Shown here: piece by piece, positions 10,683-18,044 of the stretch
Numbering within the stretch: the first letter of the stretch is position 1
Layout: each line of letters begins with the position of its first letter
NCBI GenBank assembly: GCA_001001375.1
Contig: LCNU01000006.1
Location: forward strand, 1-38,516
DNA from: Candidatus Amesbacteria bacterium GW2011_GWC1_47_15
Lineage (GTDB): Bacteria; Patescibacteriota; Microgenomatia; CAZETR01; Amesbacteraceae
Length of the DNA: 38,516 nucleotides
Direction: 5' to 3'
The notes under the pieces: model-generated
Databases searched by the model: none
The model's input: only the letters and a program-made list of their open reading frames with translations
Told to the model about the DNA's origin: nothing
Made by a program: the position numbers and the translations under genes

Positions 10683-11747
10683 ATGACCATTCAACAGCTA
10701 TTGCAATACACGGTAGAGAAAGGAGCTTCCGACCTGCACCTCATAGCCGGTTCCCCTCCCCTGGTAAGGTTGGACGGTCTTTTGGTGCCGACTGCCGGCG
10801 AAGAGGTAATGACCCCCACCCGGGTGGAACAACTGATGGAAGGAATTCTTTCCCCCGAACAGAAACAGGTGCTTGAAGTGAACAAGGAGCTGGATTTTTC
10901 GTTTGCCTACGGGGAGAAAGCCCGGTACAGGGTAAACGCCTATTTCCAACGGAATACCCTGGCGGGCAGTTTTCGCCTTATTGCCAAGGAAATTCCCGAC
11001 ATTGATTCTCTGGGGCTGCCAAAAATAGCACATGATTTCGCGACTTTGAGGCAGGGATTTGTATTGGTAACCGGACCTACCGGGCATGGTAAATCCACTA
11101 CTTTGGCGGCAATACTTGAGGAAATCAACCAGACACGCCCTGTGCATATCGTAACTATCGAAGACCCGATAGAGTACGTGTATACACCGGCGAGGGCGGT
11201 AATATCACAGAGAGAAATACATAATGATACCCATTCATGGGATATCGCCCTCAGGTCGGCCCTGCGCGAGGATCCGGATATAGTACTGATCGGAGAGATG
11301 CGCGATTTTGAGACGATAGCCGCCGCTTTGACTATCGCTGAAACGGGACATCTGGTGTTTGCCACCCTGCATACCAATTCCGCCTCCCAGACGGTGGATA
11401 GAATTGTGGACGTATTTCCGGAAAATCAGCAGCCGCAAGTCCGGGCCCAGCTGGCAGCAAACCTGGAGGCAGTATTTTCACAGAGACTGGTGCCCAAAAT
11501 CAACGGAGGCAGGACTGCGGCCTATGAAATAATGGTGGGGACGTCTGCTGTGAGGACTGCTATTCGTGAAGGAAGGACCCACATGCTGGACAATATTATT
11601 ATGACTTCGTCCGAGTATGGAATGGTTTCTTTGGAAGGCACGCTGGCCAAGCTGACCCGGGAAAGTGTGATTAGCTTGGAGATTGCCCAGGCGTTTGCGC
11701 TTCGGCCGGCTGATGTATCCCGGTTTATCCGGGGCGGTGCGTCATGA
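10683..11747 (+). CDS. pilT: Type IV pilus retraction ATPase PilT
   Basis: A hexameric ATPase that depolymerises pili and drives twitching or DNA-uptake retraction. It is 354 residues from the ATG at 10683, which gives the family N-terminus MTIQQLLQYTVEKGASDLHL. An in-frame TTG at 10665 inside pilB is less likely. Walker A reads GPTGHGKST (131-139), with His135 where Ser is usual. The Asp box is TIEDPIEYVY, Walker B lies in REDPDIVLIGEMRD, and the His box is TGHLVFATLHTN. The C-terminal AIREGRTHMLDNIIMTSSEYGMVSLE corresponds to the AIRNLIRE retraction signature. There is no zinc Cys cluster, as expected. The gene starts 4 nt after pilB and overlaps pilC by 4 nt (ATGA), so the three are translationally coupled. 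Confidence 0.96.
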   Translation: MTIQQLLQYTVEKGASDLHLIAGSPPLVRLDGLLVPTAGEEVMTPTRVEQLMEGILSPEQKQVLEVNKELDFSFAYGEKARYRVNAYFQRNTLAGSFRLIAKEIPDIDSLGLPKIAHDFATLRQGFVLVTGPTGHGKSTTLAAILEEINQTRPVHIVTIEDPIEYVYTPARAVISQREIHNDTHSWDIALRSALREDPDIVLIGEMRDFETIAAALTIAETGHLVFATLHTNSASQTVDRIVDVFPENQQPQVRAQLAANLEAVFSQRLVPKINGGRTAAYEIMVGTSAVRTAIREGRTHMLDNIIMTSSEYGMVSLEGTLAKLTRESVISLEIAQAFALRPADVSRFIRGGAS

Positions 11748-12946
11748 AATACAGGTATACTGCCAAAGACTCTTCCGGAAGAACTATCCGCGGGACGGTG
11801 GAAGGGGGATCCCCCAAGGTGGCGGCCGAAGCTCTGAAAAGGGATCAACTATTCCCCATTAATTTCTCGGAAATAAAACCCTTTGTGGATTTTTCGGCAA
11901 TTTTTGAAATATGGGGAAAAGTCAAATATAACGATTTGGCCAATTTTACGCGGCAGCTGTCCACCATGATTACTGCCGGATTACCCCTGACTGATGCATT
12001 AAACCTTTTGAAAGCGCAGTCTCCTCCAGGACTATCCGGGGTGGTAGGATCCCTTCTGACCGACATTCAGGGAGGGCTGTCACTGTCTTCTTCCATGACC
12101 AGACATCCAAGTGTTTTTTCCAAAGTTTATGTGGCGCTGGTAAAAGCTGGGGAAGCTGCAGGAGTGATGGAAAACGTGCTGAATCGGCTGGCGGACAATT
12201 CCGAAAAAACACGGGAATTCACGAGCAAAGTGAAGGGAGCAATGGTCTATCCGGCAATTATCCTAATGGGAATGGTGGGAGTAATGTTTTTGATGATGTG
12301 GCTGGTAATACCGAAAATAACAGACCTTTATGCGGACTTTAATGCAGAATTACCGCTGGCTACCAGGGCGATAATGTGGCTTTCGGATGCCTTTACCACC
12401 TATTGGTGGCTGTGGGGAAGCTTACTGTTTTTGGGGATGTATGGATTAAGGGCGTTTATGGCGACGGAAACGGGTATCCGAAAATGGGACACGCTGAAAT
12501 ATCGGATACCGATAACCGGAGAACTCACCAGACAGGTAATGCTGACGGAACTTAGCCGGACACTATCCCTGCTTATCGGTTCCGGAATTTCCGTGATCGA
12601 TGCTCTGAATATCGTTGCCGATGCTCTGGGCAATGTGATGGTGGAGAAAGATGTCAGACGCATTGCCCGCCAGGTGGAAAAAGGATTTCCCATATCCATT
12701 GCTTTTTCTGAAAGCGAGATTTTCCCGCCGGTGATGGGTCAAATGATCGCTGTGGGCGAAGAAACAGGCAAAATCGATGAAGTTCTGTTCAAACTTTCCA
12801 AATATTTTGAGCTGGAATCCGAGCAAAAGATTAAAGGCTTGACAACCGCAATTGAACCTTTGATACTGATTGTACTGGCGATCGGAGTCGGGTTTTTGAT
12901 GTACGCTGTCGTTATGCCCATATACAGCATTACCAACCAGTTTTAA
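11744..12946 (+). CDS. pilC: Type IV pilus inner-membrane platform protein PilC
   Basis: The polytopic platform on which PilB and PilT act. It is 400 residues, the usual length. It begins MKYRYTAKDSSGRTIRGTVEG, the standard PilC/GspF N-terminal segment, and has two T2SSF domains: residues about 65-190 (FTRQLSTMITAGLPLTDALNLL) and about 270-395 (LTELSRTLSLLIGSGISVIDAL). Hydrophobic segments lie near 168-190, 222-240 and at the C-terminus (LILIVLAIGVGFLMYAVVMPIY). The start overlaps the pilT stop. Confidence 0.96.
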   Translation: MKYRYTAKDSSGRTIRGTVEGGSPKVAAEALKRDQLFPINFSEIKPFVDFSAIFEIWGKVKYNDLANFTRQLSTMITAGLPLTDALNLLKAQSPPGLSGVVGSLLTDIQGGLSLSSSMTRHPSVFSKVYVALVKAGEAAGVMENVLNRLADNSEKTREFTSKVKGAMVYPAIILMGMVGVMFLMMWLVIPKITDLYADFNAELPLATRAIMWLSDAFTTYWWLWGSLLFLGMYGLRAFMATETGIRKWDTLKYRIPITGELTRQVMLTELSRTLSLLIGSGISVIDALNIVADALGNVMVEKDVRRIARQVEKGFPISIAFSESEIFPPVMGQMIAVGEETGKIDEVLFKLSKYFELESEQKIKGLTTAIEPLILIVLAIGVGFLMYAVVMPIYSITNQF

Positions 12947-12950
12947 ATAA

Positions 12951-12986
12951 ATATTCAATGATCGATATTCAATGTTCAATAATCAA
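12951..12986 (+). repeat. Degenerate ATTCAATG-type heptamer repeat
   Basis: Copies of TTCAATG/GATATTCAATG with spacing near 7 nt fill the gap between pilC and the first pilin, upstream of that gene's GGGGGTGAGAG ribosome-binding region. It is one of several related tracts in the window. Confidence 0.6.
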
Positions 12987-13001
12987 AGGGGGTGAGAGAG
13001 A

Positions 13002-13375
13002 ATGAGAGCATTTAAAAAAGGTTTTACGTTGATTGAACTACTGGTAGTAATCGGCGTCCTGGCAGTAATAGCTGCCGGAGTAGTGGCCTTGATCAATCCC
13101 CAGGACAAGATTGCCCAAGCCAATGACTCTAAAGTCATCAACGACATTGGCCAATACGCAACAGCGCTGCAATCTTACTCTGCCCAAAACAACCTCCGGA
13201 TGCACCTACCGGATATGCGTCTTATGAATATTCAACAACTTCCGGTGCAGACGCCCGGGTATGCGGACAAGTGAAAGCTTTAAAATACACAAGTCAAAAC
13301 TTGAACTGGTGGAAATGGGATTCTGTTTCAGGCAGGGCCTGCGCCGTTTCCGGTTGTGCTGACTCCTGTCCCTGA
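13002..13375 (+). pseudogene. Major type IV pilin, copy 1, frameshifted with internal loss
   Basis: The ATG follows a good ribosome-binding region (GGGGGTGAGAGAG). The prepilin leader MRAFKKG is followed by mature FTLIELLVVIGVLAVIAAGVV with Glu5, then PQDKIAQANDSKVINDIGQ and YATALQSYSAQNN, the usual helix of Gram-positive/CPR-type pilins. The frame then runs off to a stop at 13274. The -1 frame carries the real C-terminal domain (DAPTGYASYEYSTTSGAD, CGQVKALKY, WWKWDSVSGRACAVSGCADSCP) to the TGA at 13373-13375. By comparison with copy 2, the middle segment GMKALIQSTGELTV is absent. A prepilin peptidase, ATPases and a terminator lie nearby, as expected for the abundant major subunit. The break is either an assembly error or a real loss. 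Confidence 0.82.
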
Positions 13376-13396
13376 TGTCCCGTCAGCGCATAATAT

Positions 13397-13427
13397 AAAA
13401 CACTGCTCCAGACAGGGGCAGTGTTTT
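13397..13427 (+). terminator. Strong hairpin after the first pilin gene
   Basis: A 13-bp stem with one G-T pair (outer part AAAACACTGC with GCAGTGTTTT) and the 5-nt loop AGACA, ending in TTTT. It lies 22 nt after the pilin stop. It reads as a bidirectional intrinsic terminator or a 3' stabiliser that would set a high ratio of major pilin to downstream genes. Confidence 0.7.
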
Positions 13428-13477
13428 GGTTACCGGGGATATTGCCGGCAGAAGAGTATGGTGATACTATTTGTATA

Positions 13478-13830
13478 GTGAGAGTATTTAAAAGAGGTTT
13501 TACGTTGATTGAACTACTGGTAGTAATCGGCGTCCTGGCAGTAATAGCCGCCGGAGTAGTGGCCTTGATTAATCCCCAGGACAAGATTGCCCAAGCCAAT
13601 GAGTGGGTATGAAGGCTTTAATTCAGAGCACCGGGGAGCTGACGGTGGCTCCGGATGCGCCTGCCGAGTATGCGCCTTATGAATACACCACTAACGCCGG
13701 TGCGGATGCCCGGATATGCGGACAAGTGAAAGCAAAAAAATATGTCAATCAAGGATGGAACAGATGGAGATGGGATTCTGGTTCTGGCAAGACCTGCGCC
13801 GTAGTCAACTGCGCTGATGCGTGCCCCTGA
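13478..13830 (+). pseudogene. Major type IV pilin, copy 2, frameshifted with internal loss
   Basis: It starts at a GTG aligned with the ATG of copy 1 (offset 476 nt). About 120 nt are nearly identical to copy 1: leader VRVFKRG, then FTLIELLVVIGVLAVIAAGVV and INPQDKIAQAN. The frame then reads EWV and stops (13612). The -1 frame continues GMKALIQSTGELTVAPDAP, EYAPYEYTTNAGADA, CGQVKAKKY, NRWRWDSGSGKTCAVVNCADACP to the TGA at 13828-13830. The helix segment DSKVINDIGQYATALQSYSAQ, present in copy 1, is missing. Thus copy 1 and copy 2 lack different, adjoining pieces and together would make one full pilin. Confidence 0.8.
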
Positions 13831-13851
13831 ATTGCAGACGACACATAGCAG

Positions 13852-14646
13852 GTGATACGATCGAAAGCAATGGATTGGATTTTATGGGGAATATACGGAC
13901 TGGCGGCGGGAAGCGCGGCGAACGCGGTAATTGACCGACTACCCCGTGAAGAGTCGTGGTTTGCCGGCAGATCACATTGCGATAAATGCGGGCATACTCT
14001 GGGATGGAAAGACCTGATACCGATGGTTTCATATATCGGGCTTGGGGGAAAGTGCCGGTATTGCCGATCTCCAATCCCCTATCGGAATCTGGTGGTGGAA
14101 TTAGTAACGGCGGGAGGATTCATATTTTTCAGTGTTCAATGTCCAATTTTCAGTGTCCAATGTCCAATGTCCAATGTTCAATCCATCTTATTGGCGGTGA
14201 TGTGGTGGGTAAGCGTGGTGATCGCTTTTATGGATTGGGAAACTCAGATGGTGGCGGAGGCGATGGTGGGGGTGTGGGCAATCCTGGTCATTATTTATCT
14301 TTTGACCATTTATCACTTATCATTTAATTTAATATTTAATTTTTTATTGCCGGGTGCGGCATTGGGAGTAGGCATCATCGGCGGGATATGGGCGGTTTCC
14401 AAGGGAAAGGCTATGGGATTCGGGGATGTGGAAATTGCCGCTGTATTGGGATTTTGGCTGGGTGCAGCAGGAACCCTGGTGGCATTGTGGATGGCGTTTG
14501 TATTGGGTGGATTCGCGGGAGGCTGGCTGCTGGCTGCCGGAAAGCGAAAGCTGAAAAGCCAGATCGCTTTCGGGCCGTTTCTGGTAATCGGAGGATGGAT
14601 GGCATATTGGTGGGGTAAAACCATAATTAATTATTTAACCATTTAA
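13852..14646 (+). CDS. pilD: Prepilin peptidase / N-methyltransferase PilD
   Basis: The membrane aspartyl protease that removes prepilin leaders and methylates the new N-terminus. It is 264 residues from the GTG at 13852; an ATG at 13870 is the alternative. The N-terminal cytoplasmic domain contains two Cys pairs, CDKCGHTLGW and CRYCRSPIPYRN, a zinc-binding feature of bifunctional enzymes. Catalytic aspartates are expected in FMDWETQ and in the GxGD-type motif MGFGDVEIA. Several membrane helices follow. Unusually, the loop after the first conserved helix (FSVQCPIFSVQCPMSNVQS) is coded by a run of CCAATGT heptamers, and the usual PD after the first catalytic Asp is missing (VAE instead). It follows the two pilin genes and precedes the pseudopilins. 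Confidence 0.92.
   Translation: MIRSKAMDWILWGIYGLAAGSAANAVIDRLPREESWFAGRSHCDKCGHTLGWKDLIPMVSYIGLGGKCRYCRSPIPYRNLVVELVTAGGFIFFSVQCPIFSVQCPMSNVQSILLAVMWWVSVVIAFMDWETQMVAEAMVGVWAILVIIYLLTIYHLSFNLIFNFLLPGAALGVGIIGGIWAVSKGKAMGFGDVEIAAVLGFWLGAAGTLVALWMAFVLGGFAGGWLLAAGKRKLKSQIAFGPFLVIGGWMAYWWGKTIINYLTI
14129..14183 (+). repeat. CCAATGT heptamer repeat inside pilD
   Basis: About 55 nt made of seven or more copies of TTCAATG, CCAATGT and TCAGTGT. Three heptamers equal seven codons, so the tract stays open. It codes the loop FSVQCPIFSVQCPMSNVQS, which has no counterpart in ordinary PilD. The same unit occurs between genes at 12951, 15157 and 38403. Confidence 0.8.
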
Positions 14647-14658
14647 AATTTATCATCA

Positions 14659-15147
14659 ATGATATTGGAGAAATTTTCGATTTTTAACTGGAAAAAAAAT
14701 GAACTGGTTTTTGTAATAGGGACGGTAGCGGGTATAATGCTTATTTCCTCATGGCAGTTAGCTATAGGAGGGATGAAAACGCGGGACGCCCAAAGGAAAG
14801 CAGATACTGAGCTGGTGGCCAGAGCCTTGGGGCGGTATTTTTCCGATTACGCTCACTTTCCCCCGGAAGAAAACGGAAGGATTGTCAGCTGCGGAAGAGA
14901 GGGACAAGAAATCTGTGAATGGGGGGAAGGACCGATGATTGATCAGGACAACGTCCAATACCTGCCGAAAATACCCCGGGATCCATGGGCGGAGAAAGGC
15001 TGGACATATGTGTATAAAACGGATGACTCAGGGCAGAATTTTACTATTTACAGCGGACTGGAATACAGAAGAGACAAACAGGAAAAGACGGGTTTGACAG
15101 AAAAGTGCTCAGAACGTGTACAATGTAAGTGGTTCGTCAAGAATTAA
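14659..15147 (+). CDS. GspG-like pseudopilin without a prepilin cleavage site
   Basis: A 162-residue protein with one N-terminal membrane segment (NELVFVIGTVAGIMLISSWQLAIGG). The helix KTRDAQRKADTELVARALGRYFSDYAHFPP resembles the alpha1-C region of GspG/major pilins. The C-terminal part LPKIPRDPWAEKGWTYVYK followed by FTIYSGLE matches the GspG-type domain. There is no G-F-T-L-I-E leader, so PilD is unlikely to process it. Four Cys in the second half could form disulfides. It sits between pilD and true prepilins and probably belongs to the pilus machine; its exact role is unknown. Confidence 0.7.
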   Translation: MILEKFSIFNWKKNELVFVIGTVAGIMLISSWQLAIGGMKTRDAQRKADTELVARALGRYFSDYAHFPPEENGRIVSCGREGQEICEWGEGPMIDQDNVQYLPKIPRDPWAEKGWTYVYKTDDSGQNFTIYSGLEYRRDKQEKTGLTEKCSERVQCKWFVKN

Positions 15148-15156
15148 CTTTCTATA

Positions 15157-15180
15157 ATCCAATAATCAATGTTCAATGTT
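15157..15180 (+). repeat. Heptamer repeat that supplies the start codon of the next gene
   Basis: The sequence AATCCAATAATCAATGTTCAATG contains the same TTCAATG unit as other tracts. The ATG at 15169 used by the next pilin gene is part of the repeat. Confidence 0.55.
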
Positions 15181-15669
15181 CCTGCCCGGAAGAAGAAAGA
15201 CGGTTTTTCGTTGATTGAACTGGTGGTGGCGATGGGGGTGATGATGGTGCTGTCTGCAGGGGTAATGTCGCAAATCGGCAGTGGCTCGCAGAAATACGGC
15301 CGCGACACAAGACGCAAGTCCGATCTTTCCAGTGTGGCATCGTCCCTTGAAATATACCGGAATGATAATTCCGGTTATCCTCCCTGTGCCCCGGTGGGAG
15401 CGGGATGTGAAGTAAATTCAGCTTCCATACCCGGATTGGCAAATTATTTGAATTCCTGGCCGACAGATCCTTTGGGTGCGACCAGTCGTGTTTATAGTTA
15501 CCGTCCGTTTGACTCGGGCGGCGGAAACTGCAACGGATCTGCTTCGGACAGATGTGTCACCTACACTCTTTGTACGGCGCTGGAGAAAGTGACGACTCCG
15601 GTGTCTGCAACACCGGCATGCAGAAGCTGTGGTACGTTTACCTGTAGTTTCAGGTTGACCAACCCCTGA
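15169..15669 (+). CDS. Type IV prepilin, Cys-rich
   Basis: A 166-residue prepilin. The leader MFNVPARKKKDG is cleaved before FSLIELVVAMGVMMVLSAGV, with Glu5. The following helix GRDTRRKSDLSSVASSLEIYRNDNSGYPPC is typical of major or core pilins. The globular part has eight Cys (CAPVGAGC, NCNGSASDRC, LCTAL, CRSCGTFTC), suggesting several disulfides. No clear ribosome-binding site is seen before the ATG, which lies within a heptamer repeat. It is 6 nt upstream of the next pseudopilin and probably part of the minor-pilin operon. It could serve as the functional pilin if the two tandem copies are truly broken. Confidence 0.85.
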   Translation: MFNVPARKKKDGFSLIELVVAMGVMMVLSAGVMSQIGSGSQKYGRDTRRKSDLSSVASSLEIYRNDNSGYPPCAPVGAGCEVNSASIPGLANYLNSWPTDPLGATSRVYSYRPFDSGGGNCNGSASDRCVTYTLCTALEKVTTPVSATPACRSCGTFTCSFRLTNP

Positions 15670-15674
15670 AAGAG

Positions 15675-16205
15675 ATGAAAAGAGCCGGTTTTACCCTCCT
15701 GGAAATCCTTTTAGCAATGGCTTTGATCACTTTGGGCATAGGTTGGGGTATGACAAATTTCCGCAGGGCAACCCGGGTACAGGAGCTTGACTCTTCAACT
15801 AAAAGACTGCTGCAGACTTTCTCCACCGCAAGGGCACACGCGCTATCCGGCAACAAAAATTGTGAAGCATGCGGGGCGGCCGGAGGGGTATGCGGAAACG
15901 GGGATAAAATGCTCACCGGGTGGCAGGTAAGTGTAAATATAAACGATCCGTCTTTCGTTTTGAACGGCTATTGTGAAACAGTGAATTTTACAAACAGACT
16001 GGCCGAAACAATACCGGCGAATATCACTCTGACCTCAGTGCCTGCCAGAAGCTCCATAGCGGTGATTTTTAAGCCGCTAAATCAGGGAGCGGATTTCCAA
16101 TCAACCCCGACCATAGTCGACCAGCAGGTGGCATTCATCCTGAGGGACCCGGTACTCAATTTATCCCGAACTGTTACCGTCTACAGATCAGGAGAAGTCA
16201 AATGA
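15675..16205 (+). CDS. Minor pseudopilin, GspH/FimT-like
   Basis: A 176-residue prepilin with the very short leader MKRAG before FTLLEILLAMALITLGIGWG (Glu5). The helix continues NFRRATRVQELDSSTKRLLQTFSTARAHALSGN, as in GspH/FimT, where an LxxxLxxARxxAxxxN pattern is conserved. The C-terminal half is beta-rich and ends TVTVYRSGEVK, comparable to the ISRSGRV ending of FimT. It is the first gene in an H-I-J-K-like order of tip pseudopilins. Its stop overlaps the next start by 4 nt (ATGA). Confidence 0.8.
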   Translation: MKRAGFTLLEILLAMALITLGIGWGMTNFRRATRVQELDSSTKRLLQTFSTARAHALSGNKNCEACGAAGGVCGNGDKMLTGWQVSVNINDPSFVLNGYCETVNFTNRLAETIPANITLTSVPARSSIAVIFKPLNQGADFQSTPTIVDQQVAFILRDPVLNLSRTVTVYRSGEVK

Positions 16206-16651
16206 AAAATTTAAAAAACGTAACAGGACAAATGATTATTGAAGTAGTCATAGCTTTCGCTGTAGTGGCTGTAGCTTTGGCCGGATTGGTTCAGATTGCG
16301 ACCCGGTCTACCACAAATTCCGGAGCCGCCAAACGCCAGGCTGTGGCCACCGCACATGCGACCAAGCCACTGGAATTTCTGGAGGGAGAGAAAGAAATAT
16401 TAGGATGGGAAGCGTTTAAGGCCACCTATAATGGCAACAAGTGTTTTGACGGAGTGGCCATTTTTAATTTTGCCAGCTGTGCCATTACCGGGACGGAGTA
16501 TACCAGTACATTGGGATTTACCAACAGCAGTACCATTCCTACGGGCGGAGGCTATCCGGTAGAGCAAATTACCATTGTGTCCCAGGTTACCTGGCGTGAA
16601 GGTTCGAATACGCTGAAATCGGTTCAGACAAAAGTTTTTACGAGATACTAA
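16202..16651 (+). CDS. Minor pseudopilin, GspI/PilV-like
   Basis: A 149-residue prepilin. The leader MKNLKNVTG is followed by QMIIEVVIAFAVVAVALAGLVQIA, with Glu5 and an unusual Gln at +1. Conserved GxxxxE-type helix residues and short length place it with GspI/PilV. Two Cys (KCFDG, ASCAI) are close in sequence. It overlaps the preceding gene by 4 nt and is 5 nt from the next. Confidence 0.78.
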   Translation: MKNLKNVTGQMIIEVVIAFAVVAVALAGLVQIATRSTTNSGAAKRQAVATAHATKPLEFLEGEKEILGWEAFKATYNGNKCFDGVAIFNFASCAITGTEYTSTLGFTNSSTIPTGGGYPVEQITIVSQVTWREGSNTLKSVQTKVFTRY

Positions 16652-16656
16652 TATTA

Positions 16657-17163
16657 ATGTTCAAGAAAAAAAAAGGTTTTACATTAATTGAGGTGATTGT
16701 TTCTTTTTCGCTGTTTACCCTGGTAGTGATGGCGGCGAATGTGATGTTGTTTTCTACTTTCCGCAGTGCCAGAAAAGCAGCTACGGTATCGGAAGTAAAT
16801 AATGAAGGAGCTTATGTGATGAATTCGATGATTTCGCTTCTGAGGTATTCGAGAGATATAGTCTGCACAACGGCCACGAGACTGGACATATCTGCCTCGG
16901 ACGGGGGGATATTTCATTATGAGCTTTCCGGAAACCGGATAGCATCCACCAGCGCTCTGAGCTCCAGCTATTTGACATCAGACCAGGTATCCGTGCAACT
17001 ACCCGCCGAATGCGGCGGCAGGTTTTTTACCTGCAGTGCCAACAGCAGATCCGTGGATATCTGCTATGCCCTGGAGAAAGTGTCTTATACGGATGTGACG
17101 GACCGGGCTTCATCTCAAACGAACGGAATTTTGTTCAGGTCTACGGTAACTCTGAGAAATTGA
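16657..17163 (+). CDS. Minor pseudopilin, GspJ/PilW-like
   Basis: A 168-residue prepilin. The leader MFKKKKG precedes FTLIEVIVSFSLFTLVVMAANVMLF (Glu5). It continues SARKAATVSEVNNEGAYVMNSMISLLRYSRDI, the N-terminal pattern of PilW/GspJ proteins. Four Cys lie in the beta-rich C-terminal domain. It belongs to the tip complex with its two neighbours. Confidence 0.8.
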   Translation: MFKKKKGFTLIEVIVSFSLFTLVVMAANVMLFSTFRSARKAATVSEVNNEGAYVMNSMISLLRYSRDIVCTTATRLDISASDGGIFHYELSGNRIASTSALSSSYLTSDQVSVQLPAECGGRFFTCSANSRSVDICYALEKVSYTDVTDRASSQTNGILFRSTVTLRN

Positions 17164-17171
17164 TGAGAAAG

Positions 17172-17201
17172 TTGACATAAATCCGTCGACACACGCATAA
17201 T
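17172..17201 (+). promoter_or_regulatory. Promoter of the PilX/GspK-like gene
   Basis: A perfect -35 TTGACA (17172-17177), an 18-nt spacer and -10 CATAAT (17196-17201). The GTG start of the next gene lies 6 nt further, so the mRNA should be leaderless. Confidence 0.6.
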
Positions 17202-17207
17202 AAAAGC

Positions 17208-17993
17208 GTGAGAAAACTGAAGCGGTTATACCGGGGACAGGCGCTGGTAATAGTGCTCCTGATCGTGGGAGTGGGTTTGACTGTCGGCCTGGCGATAATT
17301 TCCAGAAGCGTAACTGAAGTAAACGTAACTACCGTCCAGGAAGAGTCCGCAAGGGCTTTGGAGGCAGCTGAGGCCGGAGTAGAACAGGCGTTCGGCGGTT
17401 TGATCGCAGGCTCGGGCGGTACTGGCACCCTCCCCTCCTCCAACGCAACATTCAATGTCGCAAACAGCAACATCGGCGCCGGGACTGTATATGAGGTGCC
17501 GTTTGTGGTGGACCAGGGTGACGCAGCGACGGTGGATATGACCGGATATTCCGGGAATAATGTACGGATATGTTGGGGGAAAAACAGCGAACAGACAGGT
17601 GTGGAAGTAATACTATACTTCGACCCCGGATCGGGTTTAATTAGTTCGGGAAGAGGAGGCTATGATCCCCAGGGAAGATGGAATTTTATGGTATCCGATA
17701 CAGGAAACTGCGGAACGATGGGATATACATATTCTAAACTCGTCGATTTGAGCGAATTGGGCATGACTTCCGGTACACCATTGTTTTTGAGGATAAGGCC
17801 TGTGTTTAATTCTACACCTGTCAGATTAGCGGTGGTGGCAGTAGGCAGCTCCTTTCCGGTGCAGGGTACGGAAATCCAGTCTACCGGCCAAGCCGGAAAC
17901 GCCAGCCAGAGGATAAAGGCAACCGCAGCAAATCCTGACCTGCCGGCGATATTTGATAACGCGGTATTTTCGGGGAGCAGCCTTATTAAGTAA
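17208..17993 (+). CDS. Minor pseudopilin, PilX/GspK-like
   Basis: 261 residues from a GTG fixed by the upstream promoter. The leader MRKLKRLYRG is followed by QALVIVLLIVGVGLTVGLAIISRSV. The mature N-terminus has Val instead of Glu at position 5, as in GspK, the subunit at the pilus tip. The segment EESARALEAAEAGVEQA is the typical PilX N-terminal helix. The rest is a Gly/Ser-rich beta domain with two Cys and an asparagine-rich surface. It is the last of the H-I-J-K series and has its own promoter, so it may be expressed separately from the preceding genes. Confidence 0.8.
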   Translation: MRKLKRLYRGQALVIVLLIVGVGLTVGLAIISRSVTEVNVTTVQEESARALEAAEAGVEQAFGGLIAGSGGTGTLPSSNATFNVANSNIGAGTVYEVPFVVDQGDAATVDMTGYSGNNVRICWGKNSEQTGVEVILYFDPGSGLISSGRGGYDPQGRWNFMVSDTGNCGTMGYTYSKLVDLSELGMTSGTPLFLRIRPVFNSTPVRLAVVAVGSSFPVQGTEIQSTGQAGNASQRIKATAANPDLPAIFDNAVFSGSSLIK

Positions 17994-18022
17994 TACTTAA
18001 TACTTAATGTTTAATGTTTAGC
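17994..18022 (+). repeat. TACTTAATGTTTAATG repeat between the PilX-like gene and pilM
   Basis: Two TACTTAA and two TTTAATG units at about 7-nt spacing. It is an AT-rich variant of the heptamer tracts elsewhere in the window. Confidence 0.5.
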
Positions 18023-18044
18023 AATTAACGTTTAAAATATATAA

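Noticed and set aside
13294-13599. Minus-strand open frame across the two pilin genes
   Set aside because: It is antisense to the conserved pilin N-terminus and spans the terminator; its composition mirrors the pilin codons.
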